Below, one piece after another: positions 1 to 6,712 of a stretch of 10,462 bases of DNA. Source of the DNA: CAYUNW01 sp964446235 (GTDB lineage: Bacteria; Patescibacteriota; Microgenomatia; 2-02-FULL-39-11). Within the stretch, counting starts at the first letter, position 1, and each line of letters starts with the position of its first letter. A program made the translations under genes and the position numbers. Below the pieces are notes generated by a model. That model ran no database searches. It was not told the DNA's origin and saw only the letters and a list, made by a program, of their open reading frames with translations. The stretch spans positions 1 to 10,462 of the forward strand of contig CAYUNW010000018.1 of assembly GCA_964446235.1 (NCBI GenBank). The letters run 5' to 3'.

Positions 1-11
1 GTTTAGGAGAG

Positions 12-1022
12 ATGATTTTGGGTGTTATGATGTTATTTTATGAAAAAATAAACAATTTTGTTTTTCTCTTGGCTGAAAAACAACTTCAAATAAACTCCGA
101 TGCTTTTTTGGCTAACTATATTCAAAAATATCAGCATTTATTGCCAGAAATAGATAGAAAATATCAAATAACATTAGGTGAAGGAAATACTCTATTGAAT
201 AAAATTGATGGTATATATTTTAAACACGAATACCTCAACCCTACACATTCTTTAAAAGATAGGGGGTTTGCATATCAAATTTCCAGAGCAGTAAGTAATT
301 CTTATAAAAATGCAGTAATTTCATCAAGCGGAAATGCTGCCATATCAGCAAGTGAATATTGCAAAAAAGCCGGAATTAGTCTGAAGGTTTTTGTTAGCCG
401 TAAAATTAACCCCTTGAAATACAATGAATTAAAAAAAAATACTTCTGATATTGATATTTCTGATAAGCCAGTAAGTAGTGCTATAAAATATGCAAAAAGG
501 TTCGGATTTTTAAATCTAAGACAATCAACTGATGAAAGTGCAACGTTTGGTTATGAGACAATTGCATATGAGTTATGTCAGTCGGAAGAAAATTTCGACT
601 CCATATTTATACCCGTGTCTAGCGGAACATCTTTTATAGGAATTTACCAAGGATTTAAGAAATTCAATAAATTCCCTGCATTACATGCAGTCCAAACGTC
701 TTATATAAATCCTATTGCCATAAATTTCGACAAAAAATTTAAGAAATCATTTTCTAGTTTGGCTGATGGGATATCGGCAAAATATGCTCATAGAAAAAGA
801 GATGTTATCGAGATAATCAGAAATTCCAACGGATTTGCCTGGATTATTTCAGATGAAGATTTGAAAATTGCTAAAAAATGGCTAACTGAAAAGAAAATTA
901 ATTGTTCATATGATGCTGCTTTGGCTTTAGCAGGTTATTTTAAGGCTAGAAAGAACGGTTACTTTTTTTCTAACCCGGTATGTCTATTAACAGGATATGA
1001 TTATAATAAAGGCGTTATATGA
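12..1022 (+). CDS. PLP-dependent enzyme, threonine synthase-like (fold type II)
   Basis: This is a pyridoxal-phosphate enzyme of the tryptophan synthase beta/threonine synthase superfamily, probably cytosolic. Visible motifs, numbered from the first ATG, are LGEGNTLL at 55-62 (threonine synthases have LGEGNTPL), NPTHSLKDRG at 76-85 with K82 as the Schiff-base lysine, and SSSGNAA at 104-110 with N108 placed to contact the PLP ring. The C-terminal TG at 327-328 sits where the family binds the pyridine nitrogen. At 336 residues it matches short threonine synthases of about 350. Two departures are clear: the Gly-rich phosphate loop is SSGTS (203-207) rather than GNGGN, and His replaces the usual Gly in NPTGS. 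Substrate is therefore uncertain; it may catalyse another beta- or gamma-replacement/elimination. The start is unclear: AGGAGA at 5-10 fits an in-frame TTG at 18 better than the ATGs at 12, 27 or 30, and the frame is open to the window edge. It overlaps the next gene by 4 bases. Confidence 0.75.
   Translation: MILGVMMLFYEKINNFVFLLAEKQLQINSDAFLANYIQKYQHLLPEIDRKYQITLGEGNTLLNKIDGIYFKHEYLNPTHSLKDRGFAYQISRAVSNSYKNAVISSSGNAAISASEYCKKAGISLKVFVSRKINPLKYNELKKNTSDIDISDKPVSSAIKYAKRFGFLNLRQSTDESATFGYETIAYELCQSEENFDSIFIPVSSGTSFIGIYQGFKKFNKFPALHAVQTSYINPIAINFDKKFKKSFSSLADGISAKYAHRKRDVIEIIRNSNGFAWIISDEDLKIAKKWLTEKKINCSYDAALALAGYFKARKNGYFFSNPVCLLTGYDYNKGVI
1008..1012 (+). promoter_or_regulatory. Ribosome binding site of the ATP-grasp gene
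   Basis: AAAGG lies 6 bases before the ATG at 1019, inside the end of the upstream PLP-enzyme gene. It is one of very few Shine-Dalgarno-like sites at a gene start in this window and supports the coupled ATGA start. Confidence 0.5.
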
Positions 1023-2353
1023 AGGAATGGATAGATAAATTAAAAAATATCGACTTTTTTTTCATCTCTCCAGATATAAAAAAAGGGTTAGCGTTGGCTG
1101 GTATTATACCCGGATATCATTTGATTTGTTCCAGATATTCGAATATTATACCTGTCTTAAGAAATCAAGGAGTAAAAATTTTTTGTCTTGAAGAAAAATA
1201 TCCTTTACTCATAGATAAATTCAACAACAGCGGAAGAATATTGGAGTCTAAAGTAGTACAAAAATATATTCAAAAAAATTCATTTGGTAAACCATGGATA
1301 ATTTATTTCAAACCCTCATTAAAACTTGATACAGTCTCAAAAAAATTTGGATATAACACTTTGGCAAATTCATATTTTTTAAACCGGAGTTTCGAAAACA
1401 AGGTAAATTTTAATAATCTATTAAGAAAAAATTTAAAAGAAGGATTAATTCCATCATCGGTTATGAGTTTAAAAGATTGTCAATTTAATAAATTAAGTAA
1501 AACTTTTGGTTTGCCTTATGTAATACAGTTCGGTATCGGTTGGGCAGGTAAAACGACATTTATCATTAATAAAGAAAATGATTTGAAAAAACTTCAAATA
1601 AAATACCCTTTGACTTTGGCGGTAATATCCAAATATATCGTCGGTTTCACCGTGTTAAATAATTGCTGTATTTATAAAGATAATATTTATATAAGTCCAC
1701 CTGCAATACAATTAAGTAATATTGAAGGTCTATCTACCAAAGAGGGGGAAACAAACGGTAGACAATGGCCATGCAGTTTTATTGATAATTTCCAAAAAAG
1801 TAAAATTTACGATTATTCGCAAGTTATTGGAAATTTACTTAAAAAAAGTAATTATTTGGGTTATTTCGGACTGGATTTTATTGTTGATAAAAATTACGGA
1901 AAAGTATATCTCTCTGAATTAAATGCTAGATTAACCGCGTCTTCATCTTTTTATACCAGATTAGAATATTCCAAAAAACTGATTCCGCTATTTGTTTATC
2001 ATTTGGCCGGCTTTTTGAAATTGGATGTTAAGGATATTGATTATTACAATCAATCCGATTTGATAAAAGGATCTCAAGTGGACATAAAAGATGCAATTAT
2101 CGCTAAAAAATTTGACAAATTTAAAACAGTTGGGAAGTTTAAAAATTATAACAGTCAAATAAAATATCTAAATAATATTTATAAACCTGAATTGTTATTC
2201 AATAACGAATTTTATTTAATAAAATCAAACAATAAAGATAAAATTTCTGAAGAGCTTGTAAGATTAGAAACCAAAAACAGTGTTTTGTCCACCCCAAATC
2301 AATTGAACGGTTGGTTTAAAAATCTTCTCAATAATAATTTACAAAATTCTTAA
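1019..2353 (+). CDS. ATP-grasp domain ligase, substrate unknown
   Basis: This is an ATP-grasp enzyme, a family that typically joins a carboxylate to an amine or thiol through an acyl-phosphate. The glycine-rich ATP loop is VIQFGIGWAGKTTFI at 168-182. The metal-binding block is at 281-306, with D286, E300 and N302 in the order D...E-L-N-x-R expected for this fold. Residues 1-130 would be the pre-ATP-grasp part. The C-terminal ~120 residues are Lys/Asn-rich and I cannot assign them. Q170 stands where many ATP-grasp proteins have the ATP-contacting Lys of a VxKP strand, so it belongs to a divergent branch; D286, E300 and N302 are intact, so activity is likely. It starts at an ATG overlapping the stop of the PLP-enzyme gene (ATGA), which suggests coupled translation and a shared pathway such as activation and condensation of an amino acid. 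prfB follows after 3 bases. The fold is secure; the reaction is not known. Confidence 0.75.
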   Translation: MKEWIDKLKNIDFFFISPDIKKGLALAGIIPGYHLICSRYSNIIPVLRNQGVKIFCLEEKYPLLIDKFNNSGRILESKVVQKYIQKNSFGKPWIIYFKPSLKLDTVSKKFGYNTLANSYFLNRSFENKVNFNNLLRKNLKEGLIPSSVMSLKDCQFNKLSKTFGLPYVIQFGIGWAGKTTFIINKENDLKKLQIKYPLTLAVISKYIVGFTVLNNCCIYKDNIYISPPAIQLSNIEGLSTKEGETNGRQWPCSFIDNFQKSKIYDYSQVIGNLLKKSNYLGYFGLDFIVDKNYGKVYLSELNARLTASSSFYTRLEYSKKLIPLFVYHLAGFLKLDVKDIDYYNQSDLIKGSQVDIKDAIIAKKFDKFKTVGKFKNYNSQIKYLNNIYKPELLFNNEFYLIKSNNKDKISEELVRLETKNSVLSTPNQLNGWFKNLLNNNLQNS

Positions 2354-2356
2354 ACT

Positions 2357-3391
2357 GTGCCACAATATCATACCATGGATGAATTCAAACAAAGAATAAA
2401 TGATTTGATAGGTAAACTGGAAATTGAGAACAAAAAACAGAAAATTTCCGAAATCGAAAAAGAAGCAGCTGATCCGCAATTTTGGCAGGATCAGGTAAAA
2501 TCTGGCAAAAAAATGAAAGAAATGGCAGAGATGTCAAAAATCATCAAAAAAATGGAAGATTTGCAGGCAAAAATACTATTAGGTGAGACAGAAGGTATAG
2601 AAAAAGAACTGGAAGGTATGGAGTCTTTGGCTTATTTTACCGGTAGTCATGATACATACGGTGCAATATTATCCGTACATGCCGGGCAAGGCGGAACGGA
2701 AGCAATGGATTGGTCCGAAATGATTATGCGTATGTATTTAAGATTTATTGAAAGGAAAAACTGGTCTTATGAAATTATTGATAAAATAGCCGGGGATGAA
2801 GCGGGTATAAAAAGTGTCACAATAAGTATTCCTGAGTATAACGCATACGGACATCTTAAAAGCGAGTCGGGAACCCATCGTTTGGTAAGACAATCGCCAT
2901 TTAATGCAGATAATTTACGTCAAACATCTTTTTCTTTGGTAGAGGTAATTCCTTTAATGAATGAAAGCGAAGAGTTAGATATAAAAGCTGATGATTTGGA
3001 ATGGGAATTTTATCGAAGCGGTGGTAAAGGTGGTCAAAATGTCAATAAAGTATCTACTGCGGTTAGATTGAAACATAGACCAACTGGTATAATAGTAGAA
3101 TGTCAGGAGCAAAGATACCAAGGCCAGAATAGACAGACAGCCTTGGCAATATTAAAGGGTAAATTATGGCAAATGATGCAGCAGGAAAAAGTCAAACAAA
3201 TTTCAGAACTTAAAGGAAAACATAAATTAGCGTCATGGGGTAATCAGATCAGATCTTATGTTTTACATCCATATCATCTTGTAAAGGATTTAAGGACAGG
3301 TTTTGAAGTTTCCGATACAAAAAAAGTATTAGATGGTGACCTTGATGATTTTATAAAACAATACTTGAAAAAATACGCTGCTGTCGTATAG
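2357..3391 (+). CDS. prfB: Peptide chain release factor 2 (RF2)
   Basis: RF2 recognises UAA and UGA in the ribosomal A site and triggers peptidyl-tRNA hydrolysis. The stop-codon-reading tripeptide SPF is at 180-182 (RF1 has PxT), inside HRLVRQSPF. The catalytic GGQ is at 225-227 within SGGKGGQNVNKVSTAVR. The N-terminal helical domain contains the family's DPxFW element (ADPQFWQDQ), and the C-terminus has the usual RTG...VLDGDLDDFI. It is 344 residues, slightly shorter than the 365 of E. coli. The first start is GTG at 2357, 3 bases after the ATP-grasp gene. ATG at 2375 (MDEFKQRI) agrees better with where RF2 proteins usually begin; neither has a clear Shine-Dalgarno. The autoregulatory in-frame UGA and +1 shift common in bacterial prfB are absent: the frame is open through GKLEIENKK, where the shift would lie. 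TGA is used as a stop by neighbours, consistent with a needed RF2. Confidence 0.97.
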   Translation: MPQYHTMDEFKQRINDLIGKLEIENKKQKISEIEKEAADPQFWQDQVKSGKKMKEMAEMSKIIKKMEDLQAKILLGETEGIEKELEGMESLAYFTGSHDTYGAILSVHAGQGGTEAMDWSEMIMRMYLRFIERKNWSYEIIDKIAGDEAGIKSVTISIPEYNAYGHLKSESGTHRLVRQSPFNADNLRQTSFSLVEVIPLMNESEELDIKADDLEWEFYRSGGKGGQNVNKVSTAVRLKHRPTGIIVECQEQRYQGQNRQTALAILKGKLWQMMQQEKVKQISELKGKHKLASWGNQIRSYVLHPYHLVKDLRTGFEVSDTKKVLDGDLDDFIKQYLKKYAAVV

Positions 3392-3400
3392 TTTATATAT

Positions 3401-3880
3401 ATGCTAAACAATAATAATGAAAATATGAATTTGCAGGAATTACCAAATGAACCATTAATTCATTCGTTGGAGAAATCAGGTGAAAATATGAAGAATAATA
3501 ACACAAAACTATATTCTATCTTTATAATAGTCGGCGTTTTAAGCGGTTTCGTATTGTCATTTTTCCTATCAAGAAATAAATCGGTAGAAAATAGGATCGG
3601 AAGTAGTATTGTGGAAAATGCTGATAAAAAAATTGTAGGATCTACGGATGAGAAAACTTTTCGTGATTGTGTAGAAGGAAATATGGAAGCAGGCGGATTG
3701 GACGGTGAAGGCACACATAAACTTATAAGAGAAGGAGGAGAAAGTCAAACCGTATATCTGGTTTCAAGCATAGTAAACCTGACACAGTTTGAAGGAAAAA
3801 AAGTGAAAATATGCGGTGAAACTTTCGCTGCAAAAAAAGCAGGTTGGTTTATGGATGTTGGTAGAGTCGAAACTTTATGA
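3401..3880 (+). CDS. Small single-pass membrane protein linked to ftsE, function unknown
   Basis: I do not recognise a named family. The protein has a polar, Asn/Glu-rich N-terminus, one membrane segment at about 37-56 (LYSIFIIVGVLSGFVLSFFL) followed by RNK, and a compact C-terminal domain of about 70 residues, probably outside the cell. That domain includes a Gly-rich stretch (GNMEAGGLDGEGTHKL), a beta-rich part (TVYLVSSIVNLTQF) and KKVKICGETF...AGWFMDVGRVE. The 'EGKKVKICGE...DVGRVE' pattern recalls small OB-like beta-barrels, a guess from pattern only. It contains two cysteines, in RDCVEG and KICGET. The stop overlaps the ftsE start by 4 bases (ATGA), so the product may work with FtsEX. Start choice is open: ATG 3401 has no ribosome site, while ATG 3488 (130 residues, just before the membrane segment) has AGGTGA 4 bases upstream. 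Confidence 0.6.
   Translation: MLNNNNENMNLQELPNEPLIHSLEKSGENMKNNNTKLYSIFIIVGVLSGFVLSFFLSRNKSVENRIGSSIVENADKKIVGSTDEKTFRDCVEGNMEAGGLDGEGTHKLIREGGESQTVYLVSSIVNLTQFEGKKVKICGETFAAKKAGWFMDVGRVETL
3478..3483 (+). promoter_or_regulatory. Possible ribosome binding site for an internal start
   Basis: AGGTGA sits 4 bases before the in-frame ATG at 3488. Since the first ATG (3401) has no such site, the true protein may begin here with MKNNNTKLYSIF, placing the membrane segment at its N-terminus. Confidence 0.35.
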
Positions 3881-4554
3881 TTCTTTTTGATGATGTAACA
3901 AAAAAATACTCCTCAAATGTAACTGCATTGAAAAATATAAATCTTAAAATAAACGACGGAGAATTCGTATTTCTTGTTGGACAATCAGGAGCAGGTAAAA
4001 CCACAATGTTGAAACTAATCATCGGAGAAATTAAACCGGATAATGGAACAATTTGTGTAAATGATTGGGAAGTAAATAAATTAAAATCGAATAAAATTCC
4101 CTATCTCAGAAGAAAAATTGGTTATGTATTTCAGGATTTTAAACTATTAAATGACAGGACTATCAAAGAAAATATTTTAATTTCTCTTGATATTCAGGGA
4201 ATTAAAAAAAGTGAAGCAGAGGATAAGGTTAAAGAAGTATTAAAAAAAGTTCATCTTATCGGTAAAGATGAATTTTTCCCCAAACAATTATCGTTGGGTG
4301 AACAGCAGAGAGTAAGTATAGCCAGAGCTATAGTAGCTGATGCAAAAATTGTATTAGCAGATGAACCTACTGGTAATTTAGATCAAAAAACAAGTTGGGA
4401 AATATTGAAAATTTTTACGGATATTAATAAAAATGGTACAACGGTCATTATGGCAACACATAACGTCGACATCGTAAATAGTATGAAAAAACGTGTTATA
4501 ACCTTGAATAACGGAGAATTAATCAAAGACGAACAAAAAAGCAAATATCACTAA
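3877..4554 (+). CDS. ftsE: Cell division ATP-binding protein FtsE
   Basis: This is the cytoplasmic ATPase of the FtsEX complex, a type VII ABC system that couples ATP hydrolysis to activation of cell-wall hydrolases at division rather than transporting a substrate. Motifs: Walker A GQSGAGKT at 35-42, Q-loop Q86 in VFQDFKLL, signature LSLGEQQR at 138-145, Walker B VLADE at 159-163 with catalytic E163, D-loop GNLD at 166-169, and H-loop H195 in ATHN. The 225-residue length and the VFQDFKLLNDRT segment are typical of FtsE. The signature has Leu at 140 (codon TTG, 4294-4296) where nearly all ABC proteins have Gly (LSGGE); all other catalytic residues are intact. It overlaps the upstream small membrane protein by 4 bases, and ftsX starts 6 bases downstream. 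Identity is firm because of the adjacent ftsX. Confidence 0.97.
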   Translation: MILFDDVTKKYSSNVTALKNINLKINDGEFVFLVGQSGAGKTTMLKLIIGEIKPDNGTICVNDWEVNKLKSNKIPYLRRKIGYVFQDFKLLNDRTIKENILISLDIQGIKKSEAEDKVKEVLKKVHLIGKDEFFPKQLSLGEQQRVSIARAIVADAKIVLADEPTGNLDQKTSWEILKIFTDINKNGTTVIMATHNVDIVNSMKKRVITLNNGELIKDEQKSKYH

Positions 4555-4560
4555 ACAAAT

Positions 4561-5469
4561 ATGGCAAACCGTAAACAGTTCTGGTTACGTTCTAGACGCA
4601 CTCCTTATCAGACTTTAGCTTCTGTATTTATGATATTTGTCACAATGTTTGTGGTCGGAGTATTTATCTCACTTTTTGCATTTTCTTCTGCAATTTTAAG
4701 TTATTTTGAAACTAAACCTCAACTTACGGTTTTTTTTAAAGATGAAAAAAAGCAGGAAGAAATTAATGTTCTTATTCAAAAAATTCAAACAACCGGTAAA
4801 TTGGCAAATTATAACTATATTTCAAAAGATCAGGCCTTGGCTATTTATCGGGAACAAAACAAAAACGATCCATTACTGTTGGAAATGGTAACTGCTGATA
4901 TATTGCCGTCGTCTTTGGAAATTTCTGCAATATCACCGAAATATCTTGTTGAAATCAAAGAGATAGTTGATAAGGAAGAAGGTATTGATGAAATCGTATT
5001 TCAAAAAGATATTGTAGACACTTTAGTATCTTGGACGTCTACAATAAAGAAAATCGGATTTATTTTTATCATATTTCTTCTTATGTCAACTTTTGCAATT
5101 TTGTTTACGACTATTAGTATAAAGATTGCTCTAAGAAGAGAAGAAATTGAAATACTTAATTTAGTAGGCGCTACAAGTTGGTATATAAAAAGACCATTTG
5201 TTCTGGAAGGTATGTTTTACGGAATTATCGGATCTACCCAAGCTTTCATAGTTATAATCTTGTTTTTGCTCTATCTTCAACCATTTCTGACTTCTTTTTT
5301 CCAAGGTATACCCAGTTTAACTCTTATAAATTTTCAAAATTACCAGGTAAACATCTGGCCGATATCATTTTCTATATACATATTATTATGGTTTATTTTA
5401 CTTATATCGGGTATTTTTGTAGGACTTTTAGGAAGTTTGTTTGCGGTTTCTAGATACTTAAAAAAGTAG
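4561..5469 (+). CDS. ftsX: Cell division membrane protein FtsX
   Basis: This is the permease-like subunit of FtsEX. Four membrane segments are visible: about 20-45, 165-190, 217-240 and 270-297. Between the first two lies an outer domain of about 115 residues, beginning with the family's KPQLTVFFK (52-60) and including LPSSLEI; this domain contacts the wall-hydrolase activator in other bacteria. The cytoplasmic stretch after the second segment has the typical RREEIEILNLVGAT, then WYIKRPFVLEG leading into the third segment. The N-terminus is basic (RSRRTPYQT), as usual for FtsX. At 302 residues it is of normal length. ATG is 6 bases after the ftsE stop with no Shine-Dalgarno. The secreted coiled-coil M23 protein follows after 30 bases and is its most likely partner. 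Confidence 0.95.
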   Translation: MANRKQFWLRSRRTPYQTLASVFMIFVTMFVVGVFISLFAFSSAILSYFETKPQLTVFFKDEKKQEEINVLIQKIQTTGKLANYNYISKDQALAIYREQNKNDPLLLEMVTADILPSSLEISAISPKYLVEIKEIVDKEEGIDEIVFQKDIVDTLVSWTSTIKKIGFIFIIFLLMSTFAILFTTISIKIALRREEIEILNLVGATSWYIKRPFVLEGMFYGIIGSTQAFIVIILFLLYLQPFLTSFFQGIPSLTLINFQNYQVNIWPISFSIYILLWFILLISGIFVGLLGSLFAVSRYLKK

Positions 5470-5499
5470 TAGTTAAAATAACCACATAACCCTTTTTTT

Positions 5500-6702
5500 A
5501 TGAGAAAATTAAAAATTTTATTGTTTCTTTTTGCGACTCTATTATTGCCAAGTCGTGTTTTTTCGGTACAAAATTGTCCCTCTAACGATCCTTGTAGCGG
5601 TATAAATAATCCTACCCAAAAAGAAGGCTGCTATACGGATGTGGTAAATATATGTGCCTCTCAACGGGAAAATATGACTTCCCAAGTGACTTATTTATCC
5701 ACAAAAATTGAATTAACCAAAACAAAAATTGAAGAAAGAAAGAGGAAAATCCTTGAATTAGAAGACGATATAGTTGATTTATCTGAAAAAATATTTTCTC
5801 TTGAAAACTCATTGACCAAAATTACAGGTCTTTTTTTAGACAGGGTAAAAGCATCCTACAAATACAGTAACTATTCTTTTTTGAATGTAATTTTTAGTAG
5901 CGGCAAAATATCAGAATTGGTAAATCGGTATAAATATATGCAGTCAGTGCAAACACATGATAAAAAACTTTTGTTCCAACTTCAGAATAGTAAGGTAAAT
6001 TACGAAGACCAGAAAAAGACATTGGAAGATAAAAAAAATGAATTAAATGAAGCAAAAACATTATTGGAAAAAGAAGAAAAAACCTTGGAAGTACAAAAGA
6101 AAGAAAAGCAGGTTTTTTTGGAAGTAACCAAAAACAGCGAAAAAATATATAGGGACAATTTAGCAGCAGCCCGAAAAGAAACGCAGGAAATCCAAAAAGC
6201 AGCTTCAATATTGTCACAAGCTGGAGTACCTGAAAGAATAGATAAAGGTGCGGTAATAGGAGTTATGGGTAATACCGGATTTTCTACCGGTGCTCATTTA
6301 CATTTTGCAGTTTATAATCTAAACGAATCCGAATTGAATAAATTTAATTTCAATAGCGGTTATGAAAACCCCTTTAATGTACTTAAATCCAGATCTTTGC
6401 CTTTTGAGGGTACATCTTGTGATGATGTTCCGAATGTTACTACAAAAAATATTGGAAGTGGCAGTTGGGATTGGCCTATGTCAAATCCAACAATATCACA
6501 GTGTTACGGTCATACACCCTGGTCATGGAGGTATCAAACCGGTATCCATAACGGTATAGATATGTATGACGATGGTAATCCGCTTATAAAAGCAGTCGAA
6601 TCAGGAAAAAAATATACATATCGCGGTGGACAATCAGCAGGAAACGGGGTTTTTATATTTCATGATAATGGTAAAATGACATTATATTGGCATTTACAAT
6701 AA
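5500..6702 (+). CDS. Secreted coiled-coil murein hydrolase with permuted M23 (LytM) domain; EnvC/PcsB-like partner of FtsEX
   Basis: The protein has a signal peptide (MRKLKILLFLFATLLLPSRVFS, cut near 22), a four-cysteine N-terminal patch (C26, C32, C44, C52), and a long charged coiled coil at about 54-112 and 155-235 of the kind that binds the FtsX outer domain. The M23 metallopeptidase domain follows with its halves in reverse order. Residues 245-295 hold the normally C-terminal half (KGAVIGVMGNTGFSTGAHLHF, H266 and H268, then NPFNVL). Residues 323-400 hold the normally N-terminal half (WPM...ISQCYGH, HNGID with H350 and D354, then NGVFIFH...TLYWHL with H398), and the chain stops two residues after H398. 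The zinc ligands (H350, D354, H268) and catalytic histidines (H398, H266) are all present, so, unlike degenerate E. coli EnvC, it may cut peptidoglycan itself. It lies 30 bases after ftsX. No Shine-Dalgarno is seen, but the signal peptide fixes the start. Confidence 0.85.
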   Translation: MRKLKILLFLFATLLLPSRVFSVQNCPSNDPCSGINNPTQKEGCYTDVVNICASQRENMTSQVTYLSTKIELTKTKIEERKRKILELEDDIVDLSEKIFSLENSLTKITGLFLDRVKASYKYSNYSFLNVIFSSGKISELVNRYKYMQSVQTHDKKLLFQLQNSKVNYEDQKKTLEDKKNELNEAKTLLEKEEKTLEVQKKEKQVFLEVTKNSEKIYRDNLAAARKETQEIQKAASILSQAGVPERIDKGAVIGVMGNTGFSTGAHLHFAVYNLNESELNKFNFNSGYENPFNVLKSRSLPFEGTSCDDVPNVTTKNIGSGSWDWPMSNPTISQCYGHTPWSWRYQTGIHNGIDMYDDGNPLIKAVESGKKYTYRGGQSAGNGVFIFHDNGKMTLYWHLQ

Positions 6703-6712
6703 AGTATAGAAG

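Noticed and set aside
1..11. End of an upstream gene at the left edge (TAG at 4-6)
   Set aside because: Too few bases are present to tell a gene end from a chance stop codon.
3460..3714. Open minus-strand frame of 84 codons opposite the small membrane protein
   Set aside because: The plus-strand frame has a membrane segment, a structured domain and coupling to ftsE; the reverse frame has no support.
5178..5453. Open plus-strand frame of 91 codons inside ftsX
   Set aside because: It overlaps the well-supported third and fourth membrane segments of FtsX in another frame and resembles nothing.
5458..5499. Possible terminator between ftsX and the M23 gene (GTTA/TAAC repeat followed by seven T)
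   Set aside because: The stem is only four base pairs of mostly A-T and the run of T is not directly after it, so it would not end transcription convincingly. ftsX and its hydrolase partner are expected to be co-transcribed.
5894..6217. Open minus-strand frame of 107 codons
   Set aside because: It lies wholly inside the coiled-coil region of the M23 protein, where Lys/Glu-rich codons read as Phe/Leu/Ser on the other strand. No independent motif is present.
6385..6465. A frameshift or fusion error creating the swapped M23 order
   Set aside because: The frame is continuous through both halves, each half appears once with intact residues, and the linker reads as normal coding sequence. After the stop the next gene starts within 11 bases with a good signal peptide, leaving no lost second half.
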